Assembly (NCBI RefSeq): GCF_029868325.1
Contig: NZ_JARWNW010000269.1
Coordinates: forward strand, 62,001 to 126,000
Direction of reading: 5' to 3'
Origin: Nocardia carnea
GTDB lineage: Bacteria; Actinomycetota; Actinomycetes; Mycobacteriales; Mycobacteriaceae
Length of the DNA: 64,000 bases
Below are positions 35,709-44,275 of the stretch, in pieces; position 1 is the stretch's first letter, and each line of letters begins with the position of its first letter. The position numbers were made by a program, and so were the translations under genes. The notes under the pieces are model-generated. The model had not been told where the DNA came from. It did not search any database and worked only from the letters and a program-made list of their open reading frames with translations.

Positions 35709-36917
35709 ATGTCCACCGATCTCGCACTCGACTGGTTGATCTCGGTCGACGACCATATCCTCGAACCGCCGAACCTGTGGGTGGACCGCGTCCCGCGCGC
35801 CGACCGGGATCGCGCACCGCATATGGAATTCGACGACAACGGCGTGGATTGCTGGGTCTACGACGGTAAGCGCTTCCCGAGTTCCGGGCTGAGTGCGGTG
35901 GCGGGTAAGGAGAAGGAGGAATTCAGCCCGAAACCGCTGTCGTACAGCGAGATGCGCCCCGGCTGCTACGATCCGGCCGCGCGGATCGAGGATATGAACC
36001 GGGCAGGCATCCTCGCCTCACTTTGTTTCCCGACGATCACCCGCTTCTGCGGTCAGCTTTTCATGGAGGCCGGCGACCGCGAATTCGGCCTGGTCTGCCT
36101 GAAGGCCTACAACGACTGGGTGATCGAGGACTGGTGCGGCGCGGCACCGGGCCGCTATATCCCGCTGGTGCTCATCCCGCTGTGGGATCCGCAGCTGGCG
36201 GTGCAGGAGCTGGAACGTTGCGCCGCGAAGGGCGCGACCACCTTCGCATTCTCGGAGAACCCCGCACCGCTGGGGCTGCCCACGATCCACGATCCCAGCG
36301 GCTATTGGGACCCGGTGATGGCGGCGGCCAACGATCTGGACCTGGTGGTCTCCATGCACGTCGGTTCGTCCTCGACGGTTCCGCAGATCTCGCAGGATGC
36401 GCCGTTCCTGGCCAATCTGTCCTGGGGTGCGACCCGGACCTCCGGCGCCATGCTCTCCTGGTTGTTCAGCGGGATGTTCCAGCGCTTCCCCAATCTGAAG
36501 ATCGCCTTGTCCGAGGGTGAGATCGGGTGGATGCCGTACTTCCTGGAACGCGCCGAGCAGGTCCTGGACAAACAGCGGCACTGGGTGAAACGGGGAATGA
36601 ACTGGGGTGATCACGCCGGGAGCAGCGGCGTCGACCTGGACACCCTCGATATCCGCCAGACGTTCCGCGACCATATCTTCGGCTGTTTCATCGAGGACGC
36701 GCACGGTATCGCGAGCATCGCCGAAATCGGCGAGAACAACATCATGTGCGAAACCGACTATCCGCATTCCGATTCCACCTGGCCGAACTGCATCGACGCC
36801 GTGAAAAAGCAGATCGGCCATCTCCCGGAAACGACGCAGTACAAGATCCTGCGCGGCAATGCCGAGCGCCTGTACCGGTTCACTCCGGCCGAACCGCCGG
36901 TCCGGGCAGCGAGTTGA
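35709..36917 (+). CDS. Amidohydrolase-2 family metal-dependent hydrolase/decarboxylase
   Basis: 402 residues with the metal ligands of the ACMSD/LigW-type TIM-barrel family: SVDDHILEPPNLW at the N-terminus, MHVG in the middle, ALSEGEIGWMPYF and CETDYPHSDSTWP near the C-terminus (Asp ligand). Many members in actinobacteria hydrolyse or decarboxylate ring-derived acids, and close relatives of unknown function accompany CoA-dependent catabolic genes. An ATGATG start follows AAGGAG; the second ATG has the better spacing. The ferredoxin gene follows after one base. Confidence 0.85.
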   Translation: MSTDLALDWLISVDDHILEPPNLWVDRVPRADRDRAPHMEFDDNGVDCWVYDGKRFPSSGLSAVAGKEKEEFSPKPLSYSEMRPGCYDPAARIEDMNRAGILASLCFPTITRFCGQLFMEAGDREFGLVCLKAYNDWVIEDWCGAAPGRYIPLVLIPLWDPQLAVQELERCAAKGATTFAFSENPAPLGLPTIHDPSGYWDPVMAAANDLDLVVSMHVGSSSTVPQISQDAPFLANLSWGATRTSGAMLSWLFSGMFQRFPNLKIALSEGEIGWMPYFLERAEQVLDKQRHWVKRGMNWGDHAGSSGVDLDTLDIRQTFRDHIFGCFIEDAHGIASIAEIGENNIMCETDYPHSDSTWPNCIDAVKKQIGHLPETTQYKILRGNAERLYRFTPAEPPVRAAS

Positions 36918-36918
36918 G

Positions 36919-37143
36919 ATGCCCGGCTGGAGTGTCCATGTCGACCGGACACGCTGCCTCGGCTGCGGAGTCTGCGCGGCCTACGCACCGGGCAGTTTCA
37001 CCCAGGACGACGAGGGGCTGGCGGTTCTGCGCGACCCGCCGGCAGATCCGGTGGAACAGATCCGCACGGCCGTGGACAGCTGCCCGACCGGTGCGCTGAG
37101 CCTGGCGATCACCGATATCGCCGCTATCGAACGAGAAGGGTGA
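36919..37143 (+). CDS. Small ferredoxin for the P450 system
   Basis: 74-residue acidic ferredoxin. Cysteines are arranged CLGCGVC at residues 14-20 and CPTGAL near residue 55, i.e. C-x2-C-x2-C and a distal C-P. Actinobacterial P450 ferredoxins often have a 3Fe-4S cluster with a non-Cys second position; here the second position is Cys, so a 4Fe-4S cluster can also form. One base behind the amidohydrolase, followed by an SDR and then the P450 at 37934, to which it probably delivers electrons. The reductase partner is not in the window. Confidence 0.88.
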   Translation: MPGWSVHVDRTRCLGCGVCAAYAPGSFTQDDEGLAVLRDPPADPVEQIRTAVDSCPTGALSLAITDIAAIEREG

Positions 37144-37148
37144 GCCAC

Positions 37149-37928
37149 GTGCTGCTCGAAGGAAAAACCGCGGTGGTGACCGGCGCCGGGTCCGGCGTCG
37201 GTGCCACCTCGGCCCAGCGATTCGCCGAGGAAGGTGCCTCGGTGGTGTGCGCCGATATCCAGTTCGACCGGGCGAAGGAAACGGTGCGCCGGATCGAGGC
37301 CGCGGGCGGGGTGGCCGTCGCGGCCGAGACCGATATCACGCGGGAGCGCGATGTCGCCGCGATGATCGCCACCGCTGCCGACCGGTTCGGTCACGTCGAT
37401 ATCGTTTTCAACAATGTCGGCATCCCGACACCGCGCCTGGGCGCCGCGCTCGAGGACCACACCTTTCAGGATTTCCAGCGCCTGGTCTCGGTGAATATCG
37501 GCGGAGTGTTCCTCGGCTGCACCTATGCCGTGCTGCAGTTCAAACGGCAGGGCGGTGGCGGGGTCATCCTCAATACGGGGTCGGTCGCGGGCCTGGTCGC
37601 CTGGGGTGGCGCGGTCTACGCCGCCACCAAAGGTGCCGTGCATCAGCTCACCAAGGCAGTGGCGATCGAGGGTGCACCCTTCGGGATCCGCGCCAACGCG
37701 CTCTGCCCGGCCGGGATGCCCTACACCGGTTTCATGGCGGCCGGCGGGCTCTCCGACAGCGCGGAAATGACCGCGAAAATGGCCGAACGTACTGCCGCCA
37801 ACCATCCGCTCGGGCGCCCGATCACAGCGCAGGATTGCGCGGAGGCCGCCGTATTCCTGGTATCCGATCGCGCCGCGAATATCACCGGAGTCCTGTTTCC
37901 GGTCGACGGCGGATACGTGGCGAGGTGA
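37149..37928 (+). CDS. SDR-family oxidoreductase
   Basis: 259 residues with TGAGSGVGATSAQ near residue 10, NNVG near residue 90, NTGSVAG and the catalytic VYAATKGAVHQ (Tyr-x3-Lys). LLEGKTAVVTG at the N-terminus and ITGVLFPVDGGY at the C-terminus are typical of classical NAD-dependent alcohol dehydrogenases. A GTG at 37140 overlapping the ferredoxin stop is an alternative start, but AGAAGG is better spaced for the GTG at 37149. Between ferredoxin and P450 genes, it may oxidise the alcohol formed by the P450. Confidence 0.85.
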   Translation: MLLEGKTAVVTGAGSGVGATSAQRFAEEGASVVCADIQFDRAKETVRRIEAAGGVAVAAETDITRERDVAAMIATAADRFGHVDIVFNNVGIPTPRLGAALEDHTFQDFQRLVSVNIGGVFLGCTYAVLQFKRQGGGGVILNTGSVAGLVAWGGAVYAATKGAVHQLTKAVAIEGAPFGIRANALCPAGMPYTGFMAAGGLSDSAEMTAKMAERTAANHPLGRPITAQDCAEAAVFLVSDRAANITGVLFPVDGGYVAR

Positions 37929-37933
37929 ATCGA

Positions 37934-39181
37934 ATGAATCCTGCACCGACCTTGGATCGCGACCGCGTACGCGAATTGTTCGATCTGCGCGGCGCCTACC
38001 TGGCACAGACAGGCGGCGGGTACCGGGACGATCCCTATCCGATATGGCATCGGCTGCGCGCCGAGGCCGAGGTGCATCCGGGCACCGTGCACGAGCTGAC
38101 CGGCTACCCGGGCCCGGCGGTGTTCAGCGGTCTACCGCAGCCCGGCCGCCCGCATTTCTCGGCATTCGGTTTCGCCGCCTGCGATACCGCCTACCGCAAC
38201 CCCGACGTGTTCGCCTCCGCGCCGGAACCGGTGGACCCGAACACGGGCAAACTCGACGCCCTCAACAGCATGATCTCGATGAACGGGGCACAGCACCGGC
38301 GCTACCGGGCGCTCGTGCAGCCGTCCTTCGTTCCCGCAAAGGCCGAATGGTGGATACGCAATTGGATCGAGCAGACCGTGCACCAGCTGATCGACGGTTT
38401 CGCCGCCGACGGCCGGGCCGAACTGAACGTCGATTTCTGTGCGGCCATCCCGGTGCTGACGATCACCGGTAGCTTCGGCGTACCGGTCGAGCAGGCACTG
38501 GAGTTCCGGGCGGCGCTCGGCCGGCCCGACGCCGTGGTGGAGCTGATCCGGCCGATCGTCGCACAGCGCCGGAAGGCACCGCGCGACGATCTCATCAGCG
38601 TGCTGGTCGAGGCCGAACTGACCGGTGCGGACGGCAGCACACAGCGGCTCACCGACGCGGAGATCCACTCCTTCGTCGTCCTGCTGCTGGCCGCGGGATC
38701 CGGCACCACCTGGAAACAGATGGGGATCACGCTGACGGCGCTGCTGCAGCGGCCGGATGTGCTCGCGGCGGTCGCGGCCGATCGTTCCCTGCTGCGGCCG
38801 GCCATCGACGAGGCCCTGCGCTGGACTCCGACCGATCCGATGTTCTCCCGTTACGTCACGCGGGACACCGAATTGCAGGGTGTGGCGCTCCCCGCGGGAT
38901 CGGTCCTGCATCTGTGCATCGGGGCGGCGAACCGGGACCCCGCCCGCTGGGACAACCCGGACGAATACGACATCACCCGGCGGTTGCGGCCCTCCTTCGC
39001 CTTCGGCGGCGGGGCCCATGCCTGCCTGGGTATGCATGTCGCGAAGGCCGAGATGCTGACCGGGATCGGCGCGCTGCTCGATCGGCTGCCGAATCTGCGG
39101 GCCGACCCGGATGCCGAGCCCACCCGCGTCATCGGAATGTACGAGCGTGGGCCGACCGAGATACCCGTGGTTTTCGGCTGA
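37934..39181 (+). CDS. Cytochrome P450
   Basis: 415-residue bacterial class I P450. K-helix IDEALRWTP holds the intact ExxR, and the heme loop reads FAFGGGAHACLGMHVAKAEM with Cys364. The I-helix AAGSGTTWKQ has Gly257 where the acidic residue of the (D/E)T pair is expected, leaving two Thr; this may shift proton delivery during O2 activation. The ATG is preceded by GAGG. It belongs with the ferredoxin two genes upstream, and the F420-type reductase follows after 32 bases. Expected role: hydroxylation of a substrate or CoA-free acid within the operon. Confidence 0.88.
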   Translation: MNPAPTLDRDRVRELFDLRGAYLAQTGGGYRDDPYPIWHRLRAEAEVHPGTVHELTGYPGPAVFSGLPQPGRPHFSAFGFAACDTAYRNPDVFASAPEPVDPNTGKLDALNSMISMNGAQHRRYRALVQPSFVPAKAEWWIRNWIEQTVHQLIDGFAADGRAELNVDFCAAIPVLTITGSFGVPVEQALEFRAALGRPDAVVELIRPIVAQRRKAPRDDLISVLVEAELTGADGSTQRLTDAEIHSFVVLLLAAGSGTTWKQMGITLTALLQRPDVLAAVAADRSLLRPAIDEALRWTPTDPMFSRYVTRDTELQGVALPAGSVLHLCIGAANRDPARWDNPDEYDITRRLRPSFAFGGGAHACLGMHVAKAEMLTGIGALLDRLPNLRADPDAEPTRVIGMYERGPTEIPVVFG

Positions 39182-39213
39182 ACCGATCGGCCCCGGACAA
39201 GAGGAGAAAGTCG

Positions 39214-39648
39214 ATGAACGAACCCGGTTACCGGCCACCCGATCTCGGCCTGGTCGGCGCCACGCATGTGGCCCGCTACCAGGAGACCGACGGCGAAATC
39301 GGTTATGAATGGAACGGTACCGAGATCCTGCTGCTCACGACCACCGGCCGGAAAACCGGGCAGCCACGTACCTCGGCGCTGATCTACGGCCGCGACGGTG
39401 CGGATTACCTGGTCGTGGCGTCGGCGGGCGGGGCCGCGAAACATCCGGCGTGGTATCTGAATCTGCGCGCGAATCCCGAAGCCGAAGTCCAGATCAAGGC
39501 GGAGCGGGTCCGGGTGACGGCGCGAACCGCCACCGCGGCGGAGCGGCCGCGCCTGTGGGGGCTCGCCACGGAATACTGGCCGAACTACGACGTCTATCAG
39601 ACCCGTACCAGCCGCGTTATCCCGCTCGTCGTGCTCAGTCCGTCGTGA
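39214..39648 (+). CDS. Deazaflavin (F420)-dependent reductase, DDN-like
   Basis: 144 residues of the DDN/nitroreductase-like F420H2-dependent split beta-barrel family: EILLLTTTGRKTGQPRTSALIYG, YLVVASAGGAAKHPAWYLNLRANPEAEVQI and the C-terminal YQTRTSRVIPLVVLSP. The family reduces quinones, nitro groups or enones with reduced F420, a cofactor of actinobacteria. GAGGAG lies eight bases before the ATG. In this operon it could reduce an unsaturated carbonyl intermediate or protect against quinones; no substrate is indicated. Confidence 0.87.
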   Translation: MNEPGYRPPDLGLVGATHVARYQETDGEIGYEWNGTEILLLTTTGRKTGQPRTSALIYGRDGADYLVVASAGGAAKHPAWYLNLRANPEAEVQIKAERVRVTARTATAAERPRLWGLATEYWPNYDVYQTRTSRVIPLVVLSPS

Positions 39649-39661
39649 TAGGACTTCATGC

Positions 39662-40360
39662 GTGTCCACACCCAAGAGGCCCGCCCGACCCGACGCCGAT
39701 GCCCCGATCACCTCGCCGCCCGGCTGGGCCGACCGGGCCGCGGATCAATCGCAATCGGTCCGGCGATCACGGGCTCGTACCATCGAGCAGGCGCAGGCGA
39801 TCGTCGCGGCCGCGCAGCGATTGATCGAGGTCAAGGGGTCCGGATTCACGACCCAGGAATTGTCGAAGGAAGCGGGGATCGCCCTGCAGACCTTCTACCG
39901 GCATTTCCCCAGCAAGGACCATCTCCTGCTCGCCGTTCTCGAGGATGTGATCGCCGATCGGATGGTAGAAATGGCGGCGGCCGCGCGTGAACTACCGGAT
40001 CCGGTGGCGCGCTTACGTTTCTATATCCTCGCGGCGTTGCGCTCGCTCCGTACGGACGAGGGCGGCACCGCACGACAATTCGTCACGTCCGAGCACTGGC
40101 GGCTTTATCAGATATTTCCGGAGGAAATGGCGCAGGTCAACCGCCCTTTCGCCGGATTACTCGAAAAAGAGTTACGGGCGGCGGCCGAAGCGGGACTGTT
40201 GCGCCCGAACGACCCGGCCGCCGACGCCTGGCTGGCGGTGAATCTGGTGATGTCGGTTTACCACCATTTCGCGTATGCACCGCGGGAAAATATCGAAGCC
40301 GTCACCGAAAAATTGTGGTCATTCTGTTCGACTGCCTTCGGGGGTCGTCCACCTGAATAA
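39662..40360 (+). CDS. TetR-family regulator encoded within the operon
   Basis: 232 residues. A polar N-terminal extension of about 38 residues precedes the helix-turn-helix (IVAAAQRLIEVKGSGFTTQELSKEAGIALQTFYRHFPSKDHLLLAVL); the ligand domain is divergent, as usual. GTG start with AGGA eight bases upstream, 13 bases behind the F420-type gene and 17 before the first kinase. A regulator inside its target operon commonly controls it, so it is the first candidate to bind AGAAT-N3-ATTCT at 31293 and the same motif elsewhere; this is not shown by the sequence. Confidence 0.86.
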   Translation: MSTPKRPARPDADAPITSPPGWADRAADQSQSVRRSRARTIEQAQAIVAAAQRLIEVKGSGFTTQELSKEAGIALQTFYRHFPSKDHLLLAVLEDVIADRMVEMAAAARELPDPVARLRFYILAALRSLRTDEGGTARQFVTSEHWRLYQIFPEEMAQVNRPFAGLLEKELRAAAEAGLLRPNDPAADAWLAVNLVMSVYHHFAYAPRENIEAVTEKLWSFCSTAFGGRPPE

Positions 40361-40377
40361 GTAACGGGGCACAAGCA

Positions 40378-41451
40378 ATGAAGCACGCGCCTGTATTTCC
40401 CAAAGGTCGTGATCTGGATACCACGGCCACGATCCTGTATTCGTGGCTGGCGGCACGGGACGAGATCACCGCCGTCGAGATCGACGATCCGGCCTACCCG
40501 CAGGGGGCCGGAGTATCCAACGAGACCGTCTTCGTCCGCGTGCATTCCGCGCGCGGTACCGAGCAGCTGGTGCTGCGGGTTGCGCCGGCGGCCGAACATC
40601 AGATGTTTCTCGATCCGCGGTTCCGTATCCAGCACCAGATCCTTGTCGCGCTGCGGCAGCACAGTGCGGTACGGGTGCCGGAACCGTTGTGGCTGGAAGA
40701 GGATCCCTCGGTGCTCGGCCGGCCGTTCTACCTGATGCGCCGGGTCACGGGTTCGGTGCCGGTGAGTATGCCGGTGTACAACATGTCCGGGTTCCTCGCG
40801 GACGCCACTCCCACCCAGCGGCGGACGCTGTGGGAGGACGCGATGAGCCAGCTGGCCGCCATCCATCGTGTCCCCGCCGATACGGTCGATTTCGTCGACC
40901 GGCCGGAATACGGCAGCTCGGGCGACCAGCAACAACTCGCCTATTGGAGTGCCCACGCCCACTGGACGCTCGAGGACACTGTTCCCGACACCATCCGCAC
41001 ACTGCTGCAGTGGCTCACCGACAATCGACCGGCGGATTCCGCACCGGGGTTGTCGTGGGGTGACGCCCGCATCGGAAACATCGTGTTCGGCAGCGACTTC
41101 CGGGTTTCCGCGGTCATGGACTGGGAGCAGGCGTCGATGGCCGGCCCGCTCGCCGATCTCGCGTGGTGGCTGGTGTTCGACGAAGCCCACAGCACGGGGC
41201 TGGGCATCCCCCGCCTCGACGGCCTCGGGACCAGGGCCGAAACGATCGACCTGTGGCAGGACCTCACCGGGCTCCGAGCCCGTAACCTGCTCTGGCACGA
41301 AGTGTTCGCCTGCCTGAAGGCGGGCCTGCTCAGCCTCCGTACCCGCCGGGTCCTGCGACTGCCGCTGATCGATACCGGCACCCGCCGATACTCCTTCGTG
41401 CGGCGCGCCTGCGAACTGGTGGGGCTGCCCGAGCCGCAGGAGGGATTGTGA
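40378..41451 (+). CDS. APH-fold phosphotransferase, ACAD10/11-like kinase
   Basis: 357 residues of the aminoglycoside-phosphotransferase (APH) fold. The N-lobe carries TVFVRVHSARGTEQLVLRVAP, the hinge PFYLMRRVTG, the catalytic loop LSWGDARIGNIVFG (Asp and Asn) and the metal-binding VMDWEQASMAGP. In acyl-CoA catabolism, such kinases phosphorylate hydroxyacyl-CoAs (LvaA, ACAD10/11 domain) to allow elimination; antibiotic resistance is not indicated. It is 17 bases behind the TetR gene and overlaps the second kinase by four bases (GTGA). Confidence 0.82.
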   Translation: MKHAPVFPKGRDLDTTATILYSWLAARDEITAVEIDDPAYPQGAGVSNETVFVRVHSARGTEQLVLRVAPAAEHQMFLDPRFRIQHQILVALRQHSAVRVPEPLWLEEDPSVLGRPFYLMRRVTGSVPVSMPVYNMSGFLADATPTQRRTLWEDAMSQLAAIHRVPADTVDFVDRPEYGSSGDQQQLAYWSAHAHWTLEDTVPDTIRTLLQWLTDNRPADSAPGLSWGDARIGNIVFGSDFRVSAVMDWEQASMAGPLADLAWWLVFDEAHSTGLGIPRLDGLGTRAETIDLWQDLTGLRARNLLWHEVFACLKAGLLSLRTRRVLRLPLIDTGTRRYSFVRRACELVGLPEPQEGL

Positions 41452-42485
41452 AGACGCCCGCCGATCCCGCACCGTTCGACGAGACGGTCGTGCTGTCACC
41501 CGAATGGCTCGCCGCGGTGCTGGAACCCGGCGACCCCGCCGTGGTGCCGGCCGCGACCGAAGTGGTCGAGCGGATCGAAACGGTGGCCACCAAACTACGT
41601 TTCCGGGTCACCTACACGCATCCGGCCGAGCCCCCTATAGCACTGTGCGCCAAAGGGTATTTCAATCCGCTGTGGCGCCGCGGATCGCGGGCAGAAGCGG
41701 ATTTCTACCGGGATTTCGCCCACGAGCTTGCGGTGCGCACCCCGCCGTGCGTGCACGCCGCAGTGGACGAGGACACCGGGCATGCGCTGGTCCTCATGCA
41801 GGACATGGTGGTCGCGGGCGCCCGTTTTCTCGATCCGCTGGTGGGGTACGGTCCCGATCAGGCCGCCGGAACCCTCGATCAGCTCGCCGCCCTGCACGCG
41901 GCGACGTGGAACGGCAAACGCCCGGACGCGAACGGTCTGTTCCCGCCGCGCCTGGCCTCACTGGCCGGGCATATGACCGTCGGCAAGCTGCAACCGCTCC
42001 TGGACGACGGCCGGGCGGCCGGCATCGCGCAGGACGTGCGGCGCGCGGACCGGCTGCTGGCGGCCATGGCCGCGATGGATACCCTCGGCGCCGCTTCCGC
42101 GCGCTGCCTGGTCCACGGTGATCTGCACGCCGGCAATATCTACGAAATGCCCGATGGCAGCCCGGGTCTCATCGACTGGCAGGTGGTGCAGCGCGGCCAC
42201 TGGGCCCAGGATGTCGCCTACCATCTGGCGACCGTCCTGGACCCGGACGAACTCGCCCGCACCGAGCGCGACCTGCTCGAGCACTACCTTCACCGGCTGG
42301 CCGCCCACGGTGTCGAACCGCCGGATCGGGACCAGGCCTGGTGGATGTACCGGGCACATCTGCCGTACGGGTTCTATCTGTGGTCGATGACCCGCGCGGT
42401 CGACCGGCCGGTCATCGAGCATCTCACCGGACGACTCGGCACGGCGGTCGCCCGGCACGACAGCCTCGAGCTCCTCGAGGTCTGA
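41448..42485 (+). CDS. Second APH-fold phosphotransferase
   Basis: 345 residues. The catalytic loop CLVHGDLHAGNIYE and the metal motif LIDWQVVQRGHWAQDVAYHLATVL are canonical, with the N-lobe Lys in IALCAKGYF. It differs clearly from the preceding kinase (WGD rather than HGD loop; DWE rather than DWQ), so this is not a recent duplication. Its GTG overlaps the upstream stop, and a strong hairpin begins 19 bases behind its stop, making it the last gene of the operon. Phosphorylation of a hydroxy acid or its CoA ester is inferred from context. Confidence 0.82.
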   Translation: MKTPADPAPFDETVVLSPEWLAAVLEPGDPAVVPAATEVVERIETVATKLRFRVTYTHPAEPPIALCAKGYFNPLWRRGSRAEADFYRDFAHELAVRTPPCVHAAVDEDTGHALVLMQDMVVAGARFLDPLVGYGPDQAAGTLDQLAALHAATWNGKRPDANGLFPPRLASLAGHMTVGKLQPLLDDGRAAGIAQDVRRADRLLAAMAAMDTLGAASARCLVHGDLHAGNIYEMPDGSPGLIDWQVVQRGHWAQDVAYHLATVLDPDELARTERDLLEHYLHRLAAHGVEPPDRDQAWWMYRAHLPYGFYLWSMTRAVDRPVIEHLTGRLGTAVARHDSLELLEV

Positions 42486-42504
42486 ACACCGCAGCGAGTT
42501 CTGC

Positions 42505-42546
42505 GAGTTCCGTGGAGCGGAGTACGTACTCTGCTCCACGGAACTC
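42505..42546. terminator. 42-base bidirectional terminator
   Basis: Two 21-base arms, beginning GAGTTCCGTGGAGC and ending GCTCCACGGAACTC, pair with a single mismatch and no formal loop (the tip GTAC-GTAC would open). It lies between the convergent stops at 42485 and 42571. No U-run follows on either strand, as is common for actinobacterial terminators. Confidence 0.8.
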
Positions 42547-42570
42547 CGTCTATTCGGCAGGCATTCGGAC

Positions 42571-44118
42571 TCAGCACGCGGCCAGGTTCTGCCGGATCTT
42601 GTATTTCTGCACTTTGCCGCTGGGGCTGCGCGGAAAATCGTCGACCACATGAACTTCCTGCGGCCATTTCTGTTTCGCCAGCCCGGCCTCGGCGAAGTAC
42701 GCACACAGCTCTTCGAGCGACGGTGGTGTCGTGCCGGGGTGCAGCCGCAGGACGGCCGCGACGTGTTCGCCCAGTCGCGCGTCCGGCGCAGCGACCGCCA
42801 CCGCTTCGGTCACGCCGGGCACCGTCAGCAATACTTCTTCGACCTCGAGCGCGCTGATGTTCTCCCCGCCGCGGATGATCAGGTCCGCGGTGCGGTCGGT
42901 GATGGTGAGATAGCCGTCGGCATCGAGAGTGCCGATATCGCCGGTGTGGTACCAGCCGTCGTCGTCGAACACCGTGGCGGTCAGGGCGTCGTCGAGGTAT
43001 CCCAGGCACAGATCCGGCCCGCGGCTGAGGATCTCACCGTCCTCGGTCAACCGGATCTCGACGCCGGGTTGGGCAGCACCGTCGGTGTAGAGCCGTTTGG
43101 ATTGCGGCGCGCTCCAATGCGACGACGTCATGGAAGGGTGTTCGGTGCTGCCGTAGGACCGGTAGACGGTCAGGCCCAGGCCGGTCAGCCGCTCGGCCAC
43201 CGGCGCGGCGACGGGTGCGCCGCCCATACCGAGATACTTCAGCCGCGCCAGATGGTCGCGGGTGCAGTCCGGGTGGTCGATGAGGCTGGTGACGTAGTAC
43301 GGGACGCCACCGCCCAGGCTGACGCCGTAGGTGGTCATCAGGTTCAGGACGCGGCCGGGATTCCAGACATCGGTGACGTCTATGGAGACGCCTTCCAGGA
43401 CGGGGACGAGCAGGGCCGAAAGCATGCCGATGAAATGGCCGATGGGGGCGGCATTGATCAACGGTCCCAGATCGTCGGGGAAGCGTTGCGCCATCATCCG
43501 GGTTTCGCAGCCGAGCGTGCGATGACTGTGGACGACCCCCTTGGGCACCTGTGTCGTACCCGAGGTGAAGGCGATCACCGCCGGCCCGGCCGGGTCCACC
43601 TGCGTCACACCGGAAAAGGGCTCGCGGGCGAGCAATGCGTCGAAGCGGTGGCGGGGATCGCCGCCGCCGACGATCCCCACGATCGGCACCGCCGCGTAGA
43701 CCGCGGGGTCGTACACCAGGTTTCCGAATCGTTCGGCGCCGAAGAATGCCTTGGGCCGCACCGTATCCACGATATGGCCGACTTCGCGCGAACCGTAGGT
43801 GTGCACGATCGGCACCACGACCGTCCCCAGCAGCGATGCCGCCCAGAACGCGGCCGCGGCCTCCATCCAGTTGGGTAGCTGCAGCGCGACGACGTCCCCG
43901 GGTTCGATTCCACGCTCCTGCAGTCCTGTCGCCAGACGGCGCGCTACCAGTTCGACCTCCCGGAAGGTTCCCGAGTAGGGCCGGATATCCGAATGGACGC
44001 GGAAGGTGGTGTCCGGGGCAGCCGAGAGACCGCGGGCCAGCAGATCGCCGAGACTGTCCCGGGTCCACCACCCGTGCTCTTCGTACCGTGTGGCCAGCTC
44101 GGGGGGAATTGTGCGCAT
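42571..44118 (-). CDS. Acyl-CoA synthetase (AMP-forming ligase)
   Basis: 515-residue ANL ligase. P-loop FTSGTTQVPKGVVHSHRT, YGSTEHPSMTSSH, DGWYHTGDIGTLDADGYLTITDRTADLIIRGGENISALEVEE and the catalytic Lys in PRSPSGKVQKYKIRQ are all intact. It resembles the cyclohexanecarboxylate/short-chain acid ligases of catabolic clusters. Start at the ATG at 44118, with GGAG six bases upstream. Its promoter region carries an AGAAT-N3-ATTCT site within a larger dyad, linking it to the twelve-gene operon that converges on it. It would feed that pathway with a CoA-activated acid. Confidence 0.87.
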   Translation of the reverse strand: MRTIPPELATRYEEHGWWTRDSLGDLLARGLSAAPDTTFRVHSDIRPYSGTFREVELVARRLATGLQERGIEPGDVVALQLPNWMEAAAAFWAASLLGTVVVPIVHTYGSREVGHIVDTVRPKAFFGAERFGNLVYDPAVYAAVPIVGIVGGGDPRHRFDALLAREPFSGVTQVDPAGPAVIAFTSGTTQVPKGVVHSHRTLGCETRMMAQRFPDDLGPLINAAPIGHFIGMLSALLVPVLEGVSIDVTDVWNPGRVLNLMTTYGVSLGGGVPYYVTSLIDHPDCTRDHLARLKYLGMGGAPVAAPVAERLTGLGLTVYRSYGSTEHPSMTSSHWSAPQSKRLYTDGAAQPGVEIRLTEDGEILSRGPDLCLGYLDDALTATVFDDDGWYHTGDIGTLDADGYLTITDRTADLIIRGGENISALEVEEVLLTVPGVTEAVAVAAPDARLGEHVAAVLRLHPGTTPPSLEELCAYFAEAGLAKQKWPQEVHVVDDFPRSPSGKVQKYKIRQNLAAC

Positions 44119-44219
44119 GGTGAACTCCAACCACCCGGCACGCTTACGCCGATGTCATACGGCGGCGTTGCCGGAAAACGGGGGCGACGGAAGCCGGGCG
44201 GACCCGGCCGCGAGTGAGA

Positions 44220-44253
44220 AATGTGACTCTACTTAATAGTAGAATCACATTCT
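44220..44253. promoter_or_regulatory. Compound operator upstream of the ligase
   Basis: An inverted repeat AATGTGACTCTACT (44220-44233) / AGTAGAATCACATT (44238-44251) has 14-base arms with one mismatch around TAAT. Its right arm contains AGAAT-CAC-ATTCT (44241-44253), the motif shared with 31293, 59586 and 59630. It is about 100-130 bases before the ligase start. Confidence 0.6.
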
Positions 44254-44275
44254 CATCCATGGGGCGGATTCCGTG

